This document shows positions 37,729 to 47,916 of a DNA stretch of 64,000 bases, in pieces. The stretch covers positions 496,001-560,000 of the forward strand of contig CAVWLB010000001.1 of the NCBI GenBank assembly GCA_963755695.1, read 5' to 3'. Source of the stretch: QHWT01 sp963755695. Lineage in GTDB: Bacteria; Acidobacteriota; Vicinamibacteria; Vicinamibacterales; 2-12-FULL-66-21. Position 1 is the stretch's first letter. Each line of letters begins with the position of its first letter. The notes beneath the pieces are model-generated. The model saw nothing but the letters and a program-made list of their open reading frames with translations. It ran no database searches and had not been told where the DNA came from. The position numbers and the translations under genes are program-made.

Positions 37729-38694
37729 CTAGGGGATATCTATCCACCGATCCCACCGGTGGGTGGCCAGCTCGGCCATTATTCCATCGGCCAGCCGCTG
37801 ACCGTCGCTCGCCCGCAGGTTCGCCTCGACATTTTTCAGTTTCCGCATCCCCGGGATCACCGTGCTGACTACCGGATGCTGCAGGATGTGCCGCAGCGCA
37901 AGCTCCGGCATCGTCATGCCCGGGGGAACGGCCGGGCGCAGTCTGGCGACGCGCTCGATGGTGTTACGCAAATTCTCCGGCTGAAAATAGATGTTGCGAA
38001 AATCTCCTTCCGGCCACGTCGCTTTGGCGGTCAGCGTGTCGGTGAGGCTCCCCTCGTCGAACGGCACTCGCGCGATGACGGCGATATTCCGCCGCTGACA
38101 TTCAGGAAAGAGCTCGTCCTCGGGTGCCTGGTCGAAGATGTTGTAGACCACCTGGACACTATCGATGAGTCCAGTAGCAAGCGCCTTCAAGACGTTCGCC
38201 GGCTGCCACCGGTTGATGCTGATCCCAATCGCGCGGGTCAGCCCTTCCTCCTTCAAAGCCGACACGGCGCGCTGCCACCGATCGTCGCTTGCCCACGTAT
38301 CGGTCCACACATGGAACTGCTGCAGGTCCATCGACTGGACGTCCATGTTACGGAGGCTCGACTCCGTGTACTCGCGGATGTAGTCGGCGGGAAAGACTTC
38401 GTCGAGGGCATACTCGGGGCGTGCCGGCCACGTGCGGTTCTTGGGTGGAATCTTGGTTGCGATGTAGAGCCGCTTATCCGGGTGCCGCTTCAGCAATCGT
38501 CCCAGCAGTTGTTCACTCCGGCCGTCGCCATATGCCCAGGCGGTGTCGAAAAAGGTGCAGCCAAGCTCAACCGCGCGGTCGAGCGAGCGCTCGGACTCCT
38601 CGTCGATCGAGCCCGTCCATCCGGCCATGCCCCACATGCCATAGCCGATCTCCGACACGCGCCATCCAGTTCGTCCAAACGTTCGGTACTGCAT
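37729..38694 (-). CDS. Aldo/keto reductase
   Basis: 321 residues from the ATG at 38694, where the family N-terminus QYRTFGRTGWRVSEIGYGMW begins; the frame is open further upstream without support. The catalytic tetrad region is present: FFDTAWAYGDGRSE (Asp, Tyr) with Lys in IATKIPP and His in LQQFHVW. NADPH-binding C-terminal PGMRKLKNVEANL follows. It reduces an unknown carbonyl substrate with NADPH. Divergent from the DUF1501 gene (82-bp gap). Confidence 0.9.
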   Translation of the reverse strand: MQYRTFGRTGWRVSEIGYGMWGMAGWTGSIDEESERSLDRAVELGCTFFDTAWAYGDGRSEQLLGRLLKRHPDKRLYIATKIPPKNRTWPARPEYALDEVFPADYIREYTESSLRNMDVQSMDLQQFHVWTDTWASDDRWQRAVSALKEEGLTRAIGISINRWQPANVLKALATGLIDSVQVVYNIFDQAPEDELFPECQRRNIAVIARVPFDEGSLTDTLTAKATWPEGDFRNIYFQPENLRNTIERVARLRPAVPPGMTMPELALRHILQHPVVSTVIPGMRKLKNVEANLRASDGQRLADGIMAELATHRWDRWIDIP

Positions 38695-38776
38695 CCGCCG
38701 ATCATACCCGCGAGCACCACGACTCCGCCGGTTTTGCGGTATTGTATCGGCGCCGGCAGCTCCGCTCGGAGGGTCC

Positions 38777-40152
38777 ATGTTCCAATTCGACGCAGAAAAG
38801 AGCGTGCATTTCTGCGACGGCATGCGGCGGCGCGACTTCCTGCACGCAGGCTCGCTGGCGTTACTTGGTTTGGGCCTTGGGGATTTCCTCCGGCTGAAGG
38901 CAGCCGGCTTGGTCGATGGGTCCCGCGACGTCAACTGCATCCTGCTGATGCTGGTTGGCGGACCGAGCCACCTCGACACCTGGGACATGAAGCCGGCGGC
39001 ACCCGCAGAGATCCGCGGTCCCTACAAGGCGATCCCCACCAACGTCGCCGGGCATCCAGATCAGCGAGATCTTCCCGCGGATGGCCAGGCACGCGGACAA
39101 GTACGCGCTATTACGTTCCGTCTACCACACCGGCGCCGGCGTCCACGACGTCGGCCACCAGTACATGCAGACCGGCCGCTTCTTTCAGTTCGGCAACGAA
39201 CAGCCGCACTTCGGCTGCGTCTTGAGCAAACTGAAAGGTCCGAAGGGAGACGCGCCGCCGCACGTGCTGCTGCCGAGGCCGATCGGCAACACGGGTGGGA
39301 ACCTGCCTCACGGCCAGAACGCCGGCTTTCTCGGGCAAGACCTACGACCCATTCGTCCTGGGAGCCGACCCTTCGGAGCCGAACTTCCAGGTTCCCGATC
39401 TCATTCCGCCCGATTACCTGCCGCCGTTGCGGGTCGACGGCCGTGAGTCGATGCGGCAACTGGTCGACAACGCGGTTTCGCACCTCGAGTCAATCCCGGA
39501 TGCCCGGCTGCTCGACAGCAATTTCCACTCCGCCTACCGGATGATGTCCTCGCAATCGACGCGCGAAGCGTTCGATCTCTCGAAGGAAGACGACAAGACC
39601 AAAGACCGTTACGGGCGCAACCGCTTCGGGATGAGCTGCCTGCTCGCGCGACGGATGGTCGAGCGCGGCGTCCGGTTCGTGACGGTGAACATGTTCGAGA
39701 CCGTGTTCAACGAAATCACGTGGGACATTCACGGTTCCGCGCCGTTCAGTCCGATCAGCTGCTATCGGGATCTGATCGGACCGATGTTCGACAACGCCTA
39801 CAGCTCGCTGCTGGAGGATCTGCACGACCGCGGCTTGCTGCAGGACACGCTGGTGCTCGCGATGGGAGAGTTCGGCCGCACTCCGAAGGTGAACCCTGCC
39901 GGCGGCCGCGATCACTGGACGAACTGCTGGACGATCCTCATGGGCGGCGGCGGCATCAAGGGTGGGCAGGTGATCGGCTCGTCCGATGAAATTGGCGGGT
40001 ATCCGAAGGATCGCCCGATTCCTCCGCCCGACGTGGCCGCGACCGTGTACAAAGCTCTCGGCATCGACATCGAGACGCCGATTGTCGGTGCGTCGAATCG
40101 TCCCGTGCCGGTCGTCGACTACGGCCACGCGCCGATTCGCGAGCTTTTCTGA
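38777..40152 (+). CDS. DUF1501 secreted protein (sulfatase-like fold), two frameshifts
   Basis: About 458 residues. The ATG follows GGAGGG. A twin-arginine-like signal is present: MRRRDFLHAGSLALLGLG. The DUF1501 core shows VNCILLMLVGGPSHLDTWD, LRSVYHTGAGVHDVGHQYMQ, RFGMSCLLARRMVERGVRFV, TLVLAMGEFGRTPKVN and GGRDHW. This is an alkaline-phosphatase/sulfatase-like fold without proven activity. Breaks at 39055 (gcc-gg-g-c-atc) and 39330 (ctc-gg-g-c-aag) both double a Gly third base; it is intact after correction. It is the first gene of a four-gene plus-strand cluster in which all products carry export signals. Confidence 0.88.
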
Positions 40153-40171
40153 AATCAGGGGATTGGTGAGC

Positions 40172-42720
40172 ATGCTGAGATCGCTGCGGGCGCTCGTGAC
40201 CGCGATCGCACTCGTCGCGCTTGCCGCCACCATCGGCCTGCGGGTCGCCGAGACTGGTGGCGAGGCGGCAGGCGAGCTCACGATCCTTCCGGAGAAGGTC
40301 CTGCTTCGCGGCCAGGGCAGCCAGCAGCGGATCCTCGTCGAGACGCGATCGAGCGATACCTATGTCGGCAGCCGCACCGACATCTGCAGCTTTACCTCTT
40401 CGGATCCTGATGTCGTCACCGTCGACGAAAAGGGTGTCCTTTCTGCCGTGCGCGACGGCCGCGCGACCATCACTGCGCGCGACGGCGAACGCACGGCCAC
40501 GGCCATCGTCGAGGTCGAGCGTGCGAGCGCCCCGTATCCCCTGACATTTCGCAATCACGTGATCCCGGTGCTGACGAAAGCCGGCTGCAATTCCGGGCCG
40601 TGTCATGGCGCTGCCGCGGGGAAGAACGGATTCAAGCTGACGCTGCGCGGGTACGACCCGGAGGCGGACTACCTGATGCTGACCAGGCAAGCCACCGCGC
40701 GCCGCGTCAACCCGGTCGAACCGTCGCACAGCCTCATGCTGCTGAAACCGACGCTCGCGGTTTCGCACGGCGGGGGCAAGCGATTCGCTGCAGGTTCACC
40801 GGAATATCGCGTCCTTTCCGAGTGGATCGCGGCTGGCGTGCCTGCGCCGTCGGCCTCCGACCCGGCCATGACCCGGCTCGAGGTGTTCCCGCCGGTCGCG
40901 CGCTTGAAACCGGGCGACGGGCAGCCGCTCATCGTTCGTGCCCATTTTTCTGACGGTCATACAGAAGACGTGACACGGTGGGCCAAGTTCACGACCAACG
41001 AAGCGGCAGTCGCGGGAGTCTCGGACGAGGGGCTGGTTACAGTGCAGGGCGCGGGGGAAGCGGCGATATCGGTGTGGTATCTGAGCCGCATCGTCACCGC
41101 GCGGATCGCGTCACCGTTCACCGCGCATGTCGATCCCGAGAGTTACGCACGCTCTCCGCGCGTCAACTTCATCGACGACCTCGTGCTGGCCAAGCTGCGC
41201 GAACTGAACATCGAGCCGTCTCCGCTCTCGTCCGACAGCGAGTTCATCCGGCGCGTCTATCTCGATGCGGCGGGCATTCTGCCCGAGCCGGCAGACGTGC
41301 GCGCCTTTCTCACCGACCCGCGCCCCGACAAGCGTGCGCGGCTGATCGATGCCCTGCTCGAGCGGCCGGAGTTCGTGGACTACTGGGCCTACAAATGGTC
41401 GGACCTGCTGCTGGTTTCGAGCAAGAACCTGCAGTCGAACGCGATGTGGGCCTACTACGACTGGATCCGCGAGAGCGTCGCGGCGAACAAGCCGTGGGAC
41501 CAGATGGCGCGCGAGATCCTGACTGCGTCCGGGAATACGCTGAGCAACGGGGCGGCGAACTACTACGTGCTCCACAAGAATCCGATCGACGTCACCGAGA
41601 ACGTGGCGATGACGTTCATGGGCTTCTCGATCACCTGCGCCCGCTGCCACAACCATCCGCTGGAGCGCTGGACCCAGAAGGATTATTACCAGATGGCCAA
41701 CCTGTTCTCGCGGGTGGCCATCAAGAACGGCGCGGACCGCGGCGACATCATCGTCTATCCGGCGCGCACCGGCGAGATCAACCATCCGCGATTGAACGTG
41801 CCGCTGGCGCCGCGGCCCCCGGATGGACAGCCGCTCGCGCTCGACCTGGCGACTGATCGTCGAGAGTATTTTGCCGACTGGCTGGTCTCGCCCGACAATC
41901 CCTTCTTCGCGCGCGCGATGGTCAACCGAGTGTGGAAGAACTTCATGGGACGTGGGCTGGTGGAGGCGGTCGACGACATCCGGGACGCGAACCCTCCGTC
42001 GAATCCCGCGCTGTTTGCTGCGCTGACGCGAGGATTTCGTCGCGCATCACTTCGACATCAAGCAGCTCGCGCGGACCATCATGAACTCTGCCGCCTACCA
42101 GTTGACGTCTGTAGCCTACGGAGACCAATGCGGGCGATCTGAAGTACCACTCGCACTACATCGCGCGACGGTTGCCGGCCGAAGTCATCCTGGATGCGAT
42201 CGGCCAGGTCACCGGCGTTCGGGATACCTTCACCGGTTACCCGGGCAGGCGCGCCCTGCAGTTGCCTGATGCCACCGTCGATTCCTATTTTCTCACTGCC
42301 TTTGGACGTCCGCCGCGGATCACGGCTGCTGCCTCCGAACGGATGCAGGAGCCGAGCATCACCCAGGCGCTCCACGTCATCAACGGCGACACGATCAACC
42401 TGAAGCTCGGCGCATCCAAGGGCCTGATACAGCAGTTTGTCACCGACAAGGTCGATGACCAGACCGCGATCGAGCGAATCTACCTGGCGGCGCTCAGCCG
42501 GTTCCCGTCGGACGAGGAAAGGAGCGCGCTCGTCACGGCGATGCAGGAGTCGATGGCGCGCGCGACCGCACAGGCTGCAGGCCCTGGTGAGGAATGGCGC
42601 GACGTCGAAGAGGACGAAGCCGATCAGCCCGCGGCTCGTACGTCGTCGCCGCGGCGTCAGGTTCTCGAAGATCTCGCATGGGCCATCCTGACCGGCAGGG
42701 AATTCCTGTTCAACCATTGA
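40172..42720 (+). CDS. DUF1549/DUF1553 protein with planctomycete-type cytochrome domain and Ig-like domain, two frameshifts
   Basis: About 848 residues from the ATG at 40172. Signal peptide, BIG2-like Ig domain (about 30-115, ITSSDPDVVTVDEKGVLSAV-like), a cytochrome-like segment with CNSGPCHGAAAGKNGF, then a second Ig-like part and DUF1549 (FIDDLVLAKLRELNIEPSPL, FIRRVYLDAAGILPEP). A CARCHNHPLERW heme-like motif (nt about 41637) and DUF1553 (FARAMVNRVWKNFMGRGLVE, KYHSHYIARRLPAEVILDAI) follow. Breaks at 42030 (cg-a-g before gatttc) and 42112 (gc-c-t before acggag) fit doubled third bases. DUF1501 and DUF1549/1553 genes are standard neighbours in Planctomycetota and Acidobacteriota; the role is unknown. 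Confidence 0.88.
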
Positions 42721-44120
42721 TGATCAAACGTCGCCGTACCGTTGTTGCTGCTGCCGCCGCGGTGTGTGCGGCAGCATTCGTCGCAGCCTGCGCCCCCCGA
42801 ACGGCGCACGTCCAGGGTCCACAGCCGTCGGCGCGTGTTGGGTACTCAGACGTCCAGGCGATTTTCAACGAGAGCTGTGAGCACTGCCACAACGAGGATA
42901 AGGCTAAGGGTGGCCTCCTCGTCGAAAGCTACGACGAGCTCGTCGCGGGCGGCGATCACGGGGTTGCAATACTTTCTGGCGACAGCAGCGGGAGCCGGCT
43001 CGTGCAAATGATCGAGGGCAGGCTGAAGCCGCGCATGCCCTACAAGGAAGATGCGCTATCCGCATCACAGATCGAGGTGATTCGTCGCTGGATCGATCAG
43101 GGAGCGCCGGCTCCGCCGCCGACCGATGGCACGGCGGGTCCGCCGGAGCATGAGATCGCCGCGCTTCCGGACATCAAGCCAGCGGTTCAAGTCAATGGAG
43201 CGGTCGCGGCAATTGCTTTCGATCCGTCGACGCGGCGGATCGCCGTCGGCAGCTATCAGTCGGTCCACCTGATGTCGCTCCCCGATCGGAAATGGATCGC
43301 GACGCTCGCCGGGCATGCCGACCTGGTTCGCGCGATCGCGTTCTCCCCCGACGGGAACTGGCTCGCCGTCGCCGGCGGTCCATCTGGCCGTTTCGGCGAG
43401 ATCAAGATCTGGGACGTGCACCAGCCCAAGCCGAAGCTGCGGTCCACGATTCACGGCCACAGAGACACCATTCTGGCAATCGCATTCTCGCCGGACGGAA
43501 AGTCCATCGCCAGCGCGAGCTACGACAAGCTGGTGAAGGTCTGGGACGTCGATACTGGCAAGCAGCTCAAGAGCCTGAAGGAGCACACCGACGCGGTCTA
43601 CGCCGTCGCCTTCATGCCGGACGGCAAGCGGCTCGTTTCAGCCGCGGGCGATCGCACGCTGAAAGTGTGGGACGTCGCCGCGGGCACACGTCTGACCACG
43701 GTCAACGACGCGCTCGACTCGCTCTACGCCGTCGCCGTCAATCCGGCAGGCACCCAGATCGCCGCAGCCGGGGCGGACCGGATCGTTCGCACGTGGGCGT
43801 GGAATGAGACGTCCGAGACCAACCCGGCGGCGCTGCAGGCATCCACCTTCGCACACGCCGACGCCGTCCTGCGTTTGGCGTATTCCTCCGACGGATCCAT
43901 GCTGGTGTCCGCCGGCGCAGATCGCGTCGTGAAGGTGTGGGACGCGAAGACGCTGCGCGAGCGGCAGTTGTTCGACGGCCAGCCGGACTGGGTGATGGCG
44001 CTGGCGCTCAGCGCGGACGGCAAGTGGCTCGCGGCCGGGCGCTACGACGGCACCCTGGGTTTGTATGGATTCAACGGGGATGGCTCGCGCGAAGAATTCG
44101 TCGTGCCGCGCGACAGGTAG
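42720..44120 (+). CDS. Lipoprotein with c-type cytochrome domain and WD40 propeller
   Basis: 466 residues. The ATG at 42720 overlaps the upstream stop by one base (TGATG). Lipobox FVAACAP. The planctomycete cytochrome c domain has heme site CEHCHNE (about residue 57) and ends RRWIDQGAP. Seven or so WD40 blades follow (for example VRAIAFSPDGNWLAVAGG, ILAIAFSPDGKSIASASYDKLVKVWD and YAVAFMPDGKRLVSAAGDRTLKVWD). The heme site suggests electron transfer at the membrane, with the propeller as scaffold. Intact, no frameshift. Third gene of the DUF1501 cluster. Confidence 0.9.
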   Translation: MIKRRRTVVAAAAAVCAAAFVAACAPRTAHVQGPQPSARVGYSDVQAIFNESCEHCHNEDKAKGGLLVESYDELVAGGDHGVAILSGDSSGSRLVQMIEGRLKPRMPYKEDALSASQIEVIRRWIDQGAPAPPPTDGTAGPPEHEIAALPDIKPAVQVNGAVAAIAFDPSTRRIAVGSYQSVHLMSLPDRKWIATLAGHADLVRAIAFSPDGNWLAVAGGPSGRFGEIKIWDVHQPKPKLRSTIHGHRDTILAIAFSPDGKSIASASYDKLVKVWDVDTGKQLKSLKEHTDAVYAVAFMPDGKRLVSAAGDRTLKVWDVAAGTRLTTVNDALDSLYAVAVNPAGTQIAAAGADRIVRTWAWNETSETNPAALQASTFAHADAVLRLAYSSDGSMLVSAGADRVVKVWDAKTLRERQLFDGQPDWVMALALSADGKWLAAGRYDGTLGLYGFNGDGSREEFVVPRDR

Positions 44121-44172
44121 ACCCTGCGAGGGGCGAGGGGCGAGGGGCGAAAGGCGAGGGGCGAGCAACGAG
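44121..44172 (+). repeat. GAGGGGCGAGG word repeat
   Basis: About six copies of GAGGGGC/GAAAGGC fill the gap between the WD40 gene and the PPC gene. The reverse-complement word occurs at 24246-24292. Confidence 0.7.
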
Positions 44173-44181
44173 GGGGCTCGG

Positions 44182-46710
44182 ATGAACATCGTTAAACATG
44201 TCCGTGTTCTTCAGTGTTCCCGTGGTCTTCAGTGTTCTTCTGTGGCTTCGAGTGCAGTGGTTTCTCTGACCCTTTCTGCGGCTCTCTTCTCCGGCGTTTC
44301 TGCGGCAATGGCCCAGACGGCGCCGCCGACACTGGAAAAGGTCAAACCCTCCGGCGGGGAGCGCGGCACTCGCGTCACGGTGACGATCGAGGGCACCAAC
44401 ATCGCGGGCGCGACCCGCATGATCTTCAGCGAACCAGGGCTTTCCAGCGAGATCACCGCAACGAAGGAGATTCCAGTCGAAAAGCCCGAGATCCCGAAGG
44501 GCGTGGTCAGGACCGACGCGCCAATCGAGGACAAGGCCAAGGCCTACGAAGTCACGGCGCGTGGTGACGATCGCGACCAAACGTGCCCCACGGAGTGCAC
44601 TCGTTTCGTCTCGAGACGCCGCTCGGGGTCTCGAATCTGCTCCGGTTCGCCGTGAGCGCGTTGCCGGAAATCGCCGAGCGCGAACCGAACGGACCGGACG
44701 CGCCGCAGAAGGTTACCTTGCCGCGCGCGCTGATCGGAGCGCTCAGCACTGCCGGGGACGTCGACGCGTTCCAGTTCGCGGCGCGCGCCGGTGAGGACAT
44801 GGTGTTTCAGGTGGTGGCGCGACCGCTGGGTTCACGTCTCGACAGCGTGATCCGGCTGCTCGATGCATCCGGCAAAGTCGTCGCCGAGGACAACGATATC
44901 GACTTGAGCCGGGACTCGGTGCTGACGCTGGCATTTTGCGACGGCTGGAATCTACACGCTGACGATCGACGACGTCGAGCACGGCGGCGGCAAGGACGGC
45001 TACGACTATCGCATCTATGCCGGGGCACTGCCGTATGTCACCTCCGCATTCCCGCTCGGTGTACCTGCAGCCGAGGGGGGCGCGATTGCGGTAACCGGCG
45101 TCAATCTGGGCGCTGTCAAGACGGTGGACGTTGCCGGCAATCCATCGGCGCACATCGGCACCCCGGTCCCTCTCTCGGTGACCCTGCCCCGCGGTCCCGC
45201 ACTGAATCGCAAGGCGGCCATCCTCGGTCGGTATCCGGAGAGGCTCGAGATCGAACCGAACGACAGCCCCGAGACGGCGCAGAAGCTGGCCATTCCGTCG
45301 ACGGTGAACGGCCACATCTGGAAGAGTGGCGGGACGCTCGACGAGTCGGCGCGTTCCTCACGCGCTGATGAAGACCTCTTCCGCTTCACTGCACGCAAGG
45401 GCCAGAAGATCGTCTTCGACATCACCGCGCAGCAGCTCGGGTCGCCACTCGACTCCATCATTGAAGTGCTCGACGCGACCGGCCGTCCCGTGCCACGGGC
45501 GATGATCCGTTGTCTGACTCAGACCGAGATCGCGCTCAACGATCCAGACTCTGGCCGCCGCAGCGTCCGGCTCGCTGCGTGGAACGAGATCGGGATCAAC
45601 GATTACCTCATGGTCGGCGATGAGCTGTTGCAAGTCGCCTCGATGCCGACCCACCCGGACGACGACATCCAGTTGATGAGCTATCGCGGCGGTCGTATCG
45701 CCTTCCTGGACACCTCCCCGCGCAACCACTCGGTCGGCGAGGCGGTCTACAAGGTCGAGATCCATCCTCCTGACACGCGCCTCGAACCCAACGGCATGCC
45801 GGTCTTCCGCGTCGACTACGTCAACGACGATGGCGGGACCAGGTTTGGCGGGAAGGACTCACGGCTCCATTTCGAGGCGCCGGCGGATGGCGACTACTTG
45901 CTTCGTTTGAAAGACGTCCGCGGTCTCCAGGGCGAGCATTTTGCCTACCGTCTCACCGCCCGCGAGCCGGCCCCTGACTTCGACCTGACCTTCGATCCGA
46001 AGTCGTTCAACATCCCTCGTGGTGGACGCGTCTCGGTGACCGTCACCGCCGATCGCAAGGATGGTTTCGACGGACCGATCGAGGTTGCGTTGAAGGATCT
46101 GCCCGCAGGCCTGACCGCGACGAGCGGAACGATCCCCACGGGTGCGGACACGACGGTCCTGATGGTATCGGCCGCGGAAGATGCGTCGCTTGCGGAGACC
46201 AGCGCCACCCTGCCTTCGATGTGGCGCGGTACCTACGACGTCAGCGGGGTCACCTCGTTGAAGCTGGTCGGACGCGCCACCATTGACGGCAAGCCGGTGA
46301 CGCACGAGGCCGAGCTGATGGAGCCGGTCAGCGTCGTGGCGCTCGCGCCGCCTCCAGATCTGGTCGTGACCACCAACACACAGGAGATCGAGTTGAGTGC
46401 CGGCCAGGAAATCACTTTGACCGTGACGGTGGAGCGGCACAACGGATTCACCGCGCGGGTGCCGATCTCGGTCATGAACCTTCCGCACGGAGTGCGGGTC
46501 AACGACATCGGCCTGAACGGCGTGATGATTACCGAGCAGGAGACCAGCCGCACGGTTCACATCGTTGCCGAGCCCTGGGTGCAGCCTCAAACGCTGCCGA
46601 TCCTCGTCGTTGGACGGGTCGAGGTCAACTCGCCGTTGCGCAACGAGTCCGCGGCGCGGCCGGTGCAACTGGTGATCAAGCCCAAGATCACGACGACGGC
46701 GGCGAGGTAG
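44182..46710 (+). CDS. Secreted PPC-domain (pre-peptidase C-terminal) repeat protein, three frameshifts
   Basis: About 840 residues. Signal peptide core VVSLTLSAALFSGVSAAMAQ; an IPT/TIG-like domain (KPSGGERGTRVTVTIEGTNI); two PPC-type beta domains (EPNGPDAPQKV...DVDAFQFAARAGEDMVF and EPNDSPETAQKL...DEDLFRFTARKGQKIVF); then Ig-like C-terminal parts. Breaks near 44549, 44581 and 44945 fit doubled third bases and restore ATNVPHGVHSFRLETPLG and TLAFATAGIYTLTIDD. It is the last gene of the DUF1501 cluster, where PPC proteins often accompany DUF1549/1553. The start is uncertain because the 5' codons overlap a word repeat. Confidence 0.82.
44200..44260 (-). repeat. CACAGAA-family word repeat inside the PPC gene's 5' codons
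   Basis: GTGTTCTTCAGTGTTCCCG and TTCAGTGTTCTTCTGTGG occur here, matching the reverse arms at 15500-15560 and 23512-23566. The translated words (RVLQCSRGLQCSSVASS) form the region before the signal-peptide core. Confidence 0.75.
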
Positions 46711-46721
46711 GGGCTCGCACA

Positions 46722-46815
46722 AGCAGGTTCTCAGGTTCTCTGGTTCTCGGGTTAGGTTCGGGTTCTCGGGTTCGGGTTCTCGGGTTCTGGTTCTCGGGTT
46801 CTGGTTCGCTGGTTC
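46722..46815 (+). repeat. GGTTCTCGGG word repeat
   Basis: About ten copies of GGTTCTCGGG/GGTTCTGG directly after the PPC stop. The reverse-complement word makes up 61945-62055. Confidence 0.85.
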
Positions 46816-47286
46816 TCGTGCAACGGCCGGCGGCTTCTTGGAGGGTATCCGGAATTTCAGGTGTGGGTCCGCCCGTCGAGAGGCTAGACGCCGATTTCGC
46901 TGAGGACGGCGAGGATCTGGTTCAACAGATTGACATTGCGTTCGTATTGCCGCCGTTGAGCACGTGGGCGAATAGTGGCCGTGCTGTGTTGACAGGGATG
47001 TCCGCTCGCGACGGATCCCTCACGCAAGGGCGCCGCGGCGCAACCGGCTCATTCGGTTCGTCGGCAATCCGTTCGCGACGCCACCGCGCGTCGAGCAGAC
47101 CAGGAATGAAGCGGCTGCGCCGAAATCGCCAGACCTTTTGCGCCCTTGCGCCCTTGCGTGAAAATCGTCTTGTCCGCAAGCCGCGGAGAGCGTTAAGGAG
47201 TTCGAGTTCGGCAAGGACTCCGCGTCCTCGGCGAACTCTGCGAGGAATCGTGCGTGACGGTGACAGGAGTAGCGAACCCCGCGCTT
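46816..47286. other. Intergenic region with a 13-bp inverted repeat, no supported gene
   Basis: Open frames on both strands are short and without family resemblance. CACGCAAGGGCGC (47021-47033) has its exact reverse complement at 47148-47160, next to a second GCGCCCTTGCG word, so this looks like another, sparser member of the word-repeat class. The region separates the convergent PPC gene and the response-regulator gene. Confidence 0.5.
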
Positions 47287-47916
47287 TCAGACGCCGAGCT
47301 GCACGATGCCGCGCTGTAGGGCTACGGTGACGGCTTCGGTGCGATCGGAGACGCCCAGCTTTCCAAGAATGCTGCTGACGTGGAGCTTCACCGTGCCCTC
47401 AGTGATGTCCAGCGCACCGGCAATCTCCCGATTGCGGCGTCCGCCGACGAGCAGCCTGAGCACCTCGAGCTCCCGCATCGATAGTTCTGATCGGGCCACG
47501 CGATCGGCCAGCCTGGCGGCGACTTCCGGTGGAATGTGCCGCTGGCCTACGGCCGCCTTCCGAATCGCACGGATCAATTCTTCGCGCTGCACCGACTTCA
47601 CGAGATACGCCATCGCGCCGGCCTGGAGTGCGCCGTAAATCTCTTCGTCGGTGACGTACGTCGACAGCATCAGAATCCGCGCGTCTGGAAACTCGCGGCG
47701 GATCGCCTTGGTTGTTTCGACCCCGTTCATTCCCGGCAGCCGCAAGTCCATCAGCGTGACATCGGGATCATGCGTCCGGAACAAGACCTGCGCCTGTTCG
47801 CCGGACGAGGCCTCCGCGCACACCGTCATGTCCGGTTCGAGCGCGATGATGCTGGCCAGTCCGACGCGGACCAGATAGTGATCGTCGACGATCATGATCT
47901 TCAGTTTGTCCGCCAT
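47287..47916 (-). CDS. NarL/LuxR-type response regulator
   Basis: 209 residues. Receiver domain: acidic pocket VDDH (Asp11-12), phospho-acceptor Asp57 in VTLMDLRLPG, Thr/Ser in MLSTYVT, Lys in YLVKSV. LuxR HTH (about 145-205) with LSMRELEVLRLLVGGRRNRE and GTVKLHVSSILGKLGV. It overlaps the kinase gene by 16 bases, so the two form a coupled pair. It is expected to bind DNA as a phospho-dimer; targets are unknown, and the nearest divergent promoter is at 50052-50149. Confidence 0.93.
   Translation of the reverse strand: MADKLKIMIVDDHYLVRVGLASIIALEPDMTVCAEASSGEQAQVLFRTHDPDVTLMDLRLPGMNGVETTKAIRREFPDARILMLSTYVTDEEIYGALQAGAMAYLVKSVQREELIRAIRKAAVGQRHIPPEVAARLADRVARSELSMRELEVLRLLVGGRRNREIAGALDITEGTVKLHVSSILGKLGVSDRTEAVTVALQRGIVQLGV

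Noticed and set aside
46818..47330. A 170-codon plus-strand frame after the PPC gene
   Set aside because: It runs across a word repeat and an inverted repeat, has no ribosome site or family resemblance, and overlaps the response-regulator gene on the other strand.
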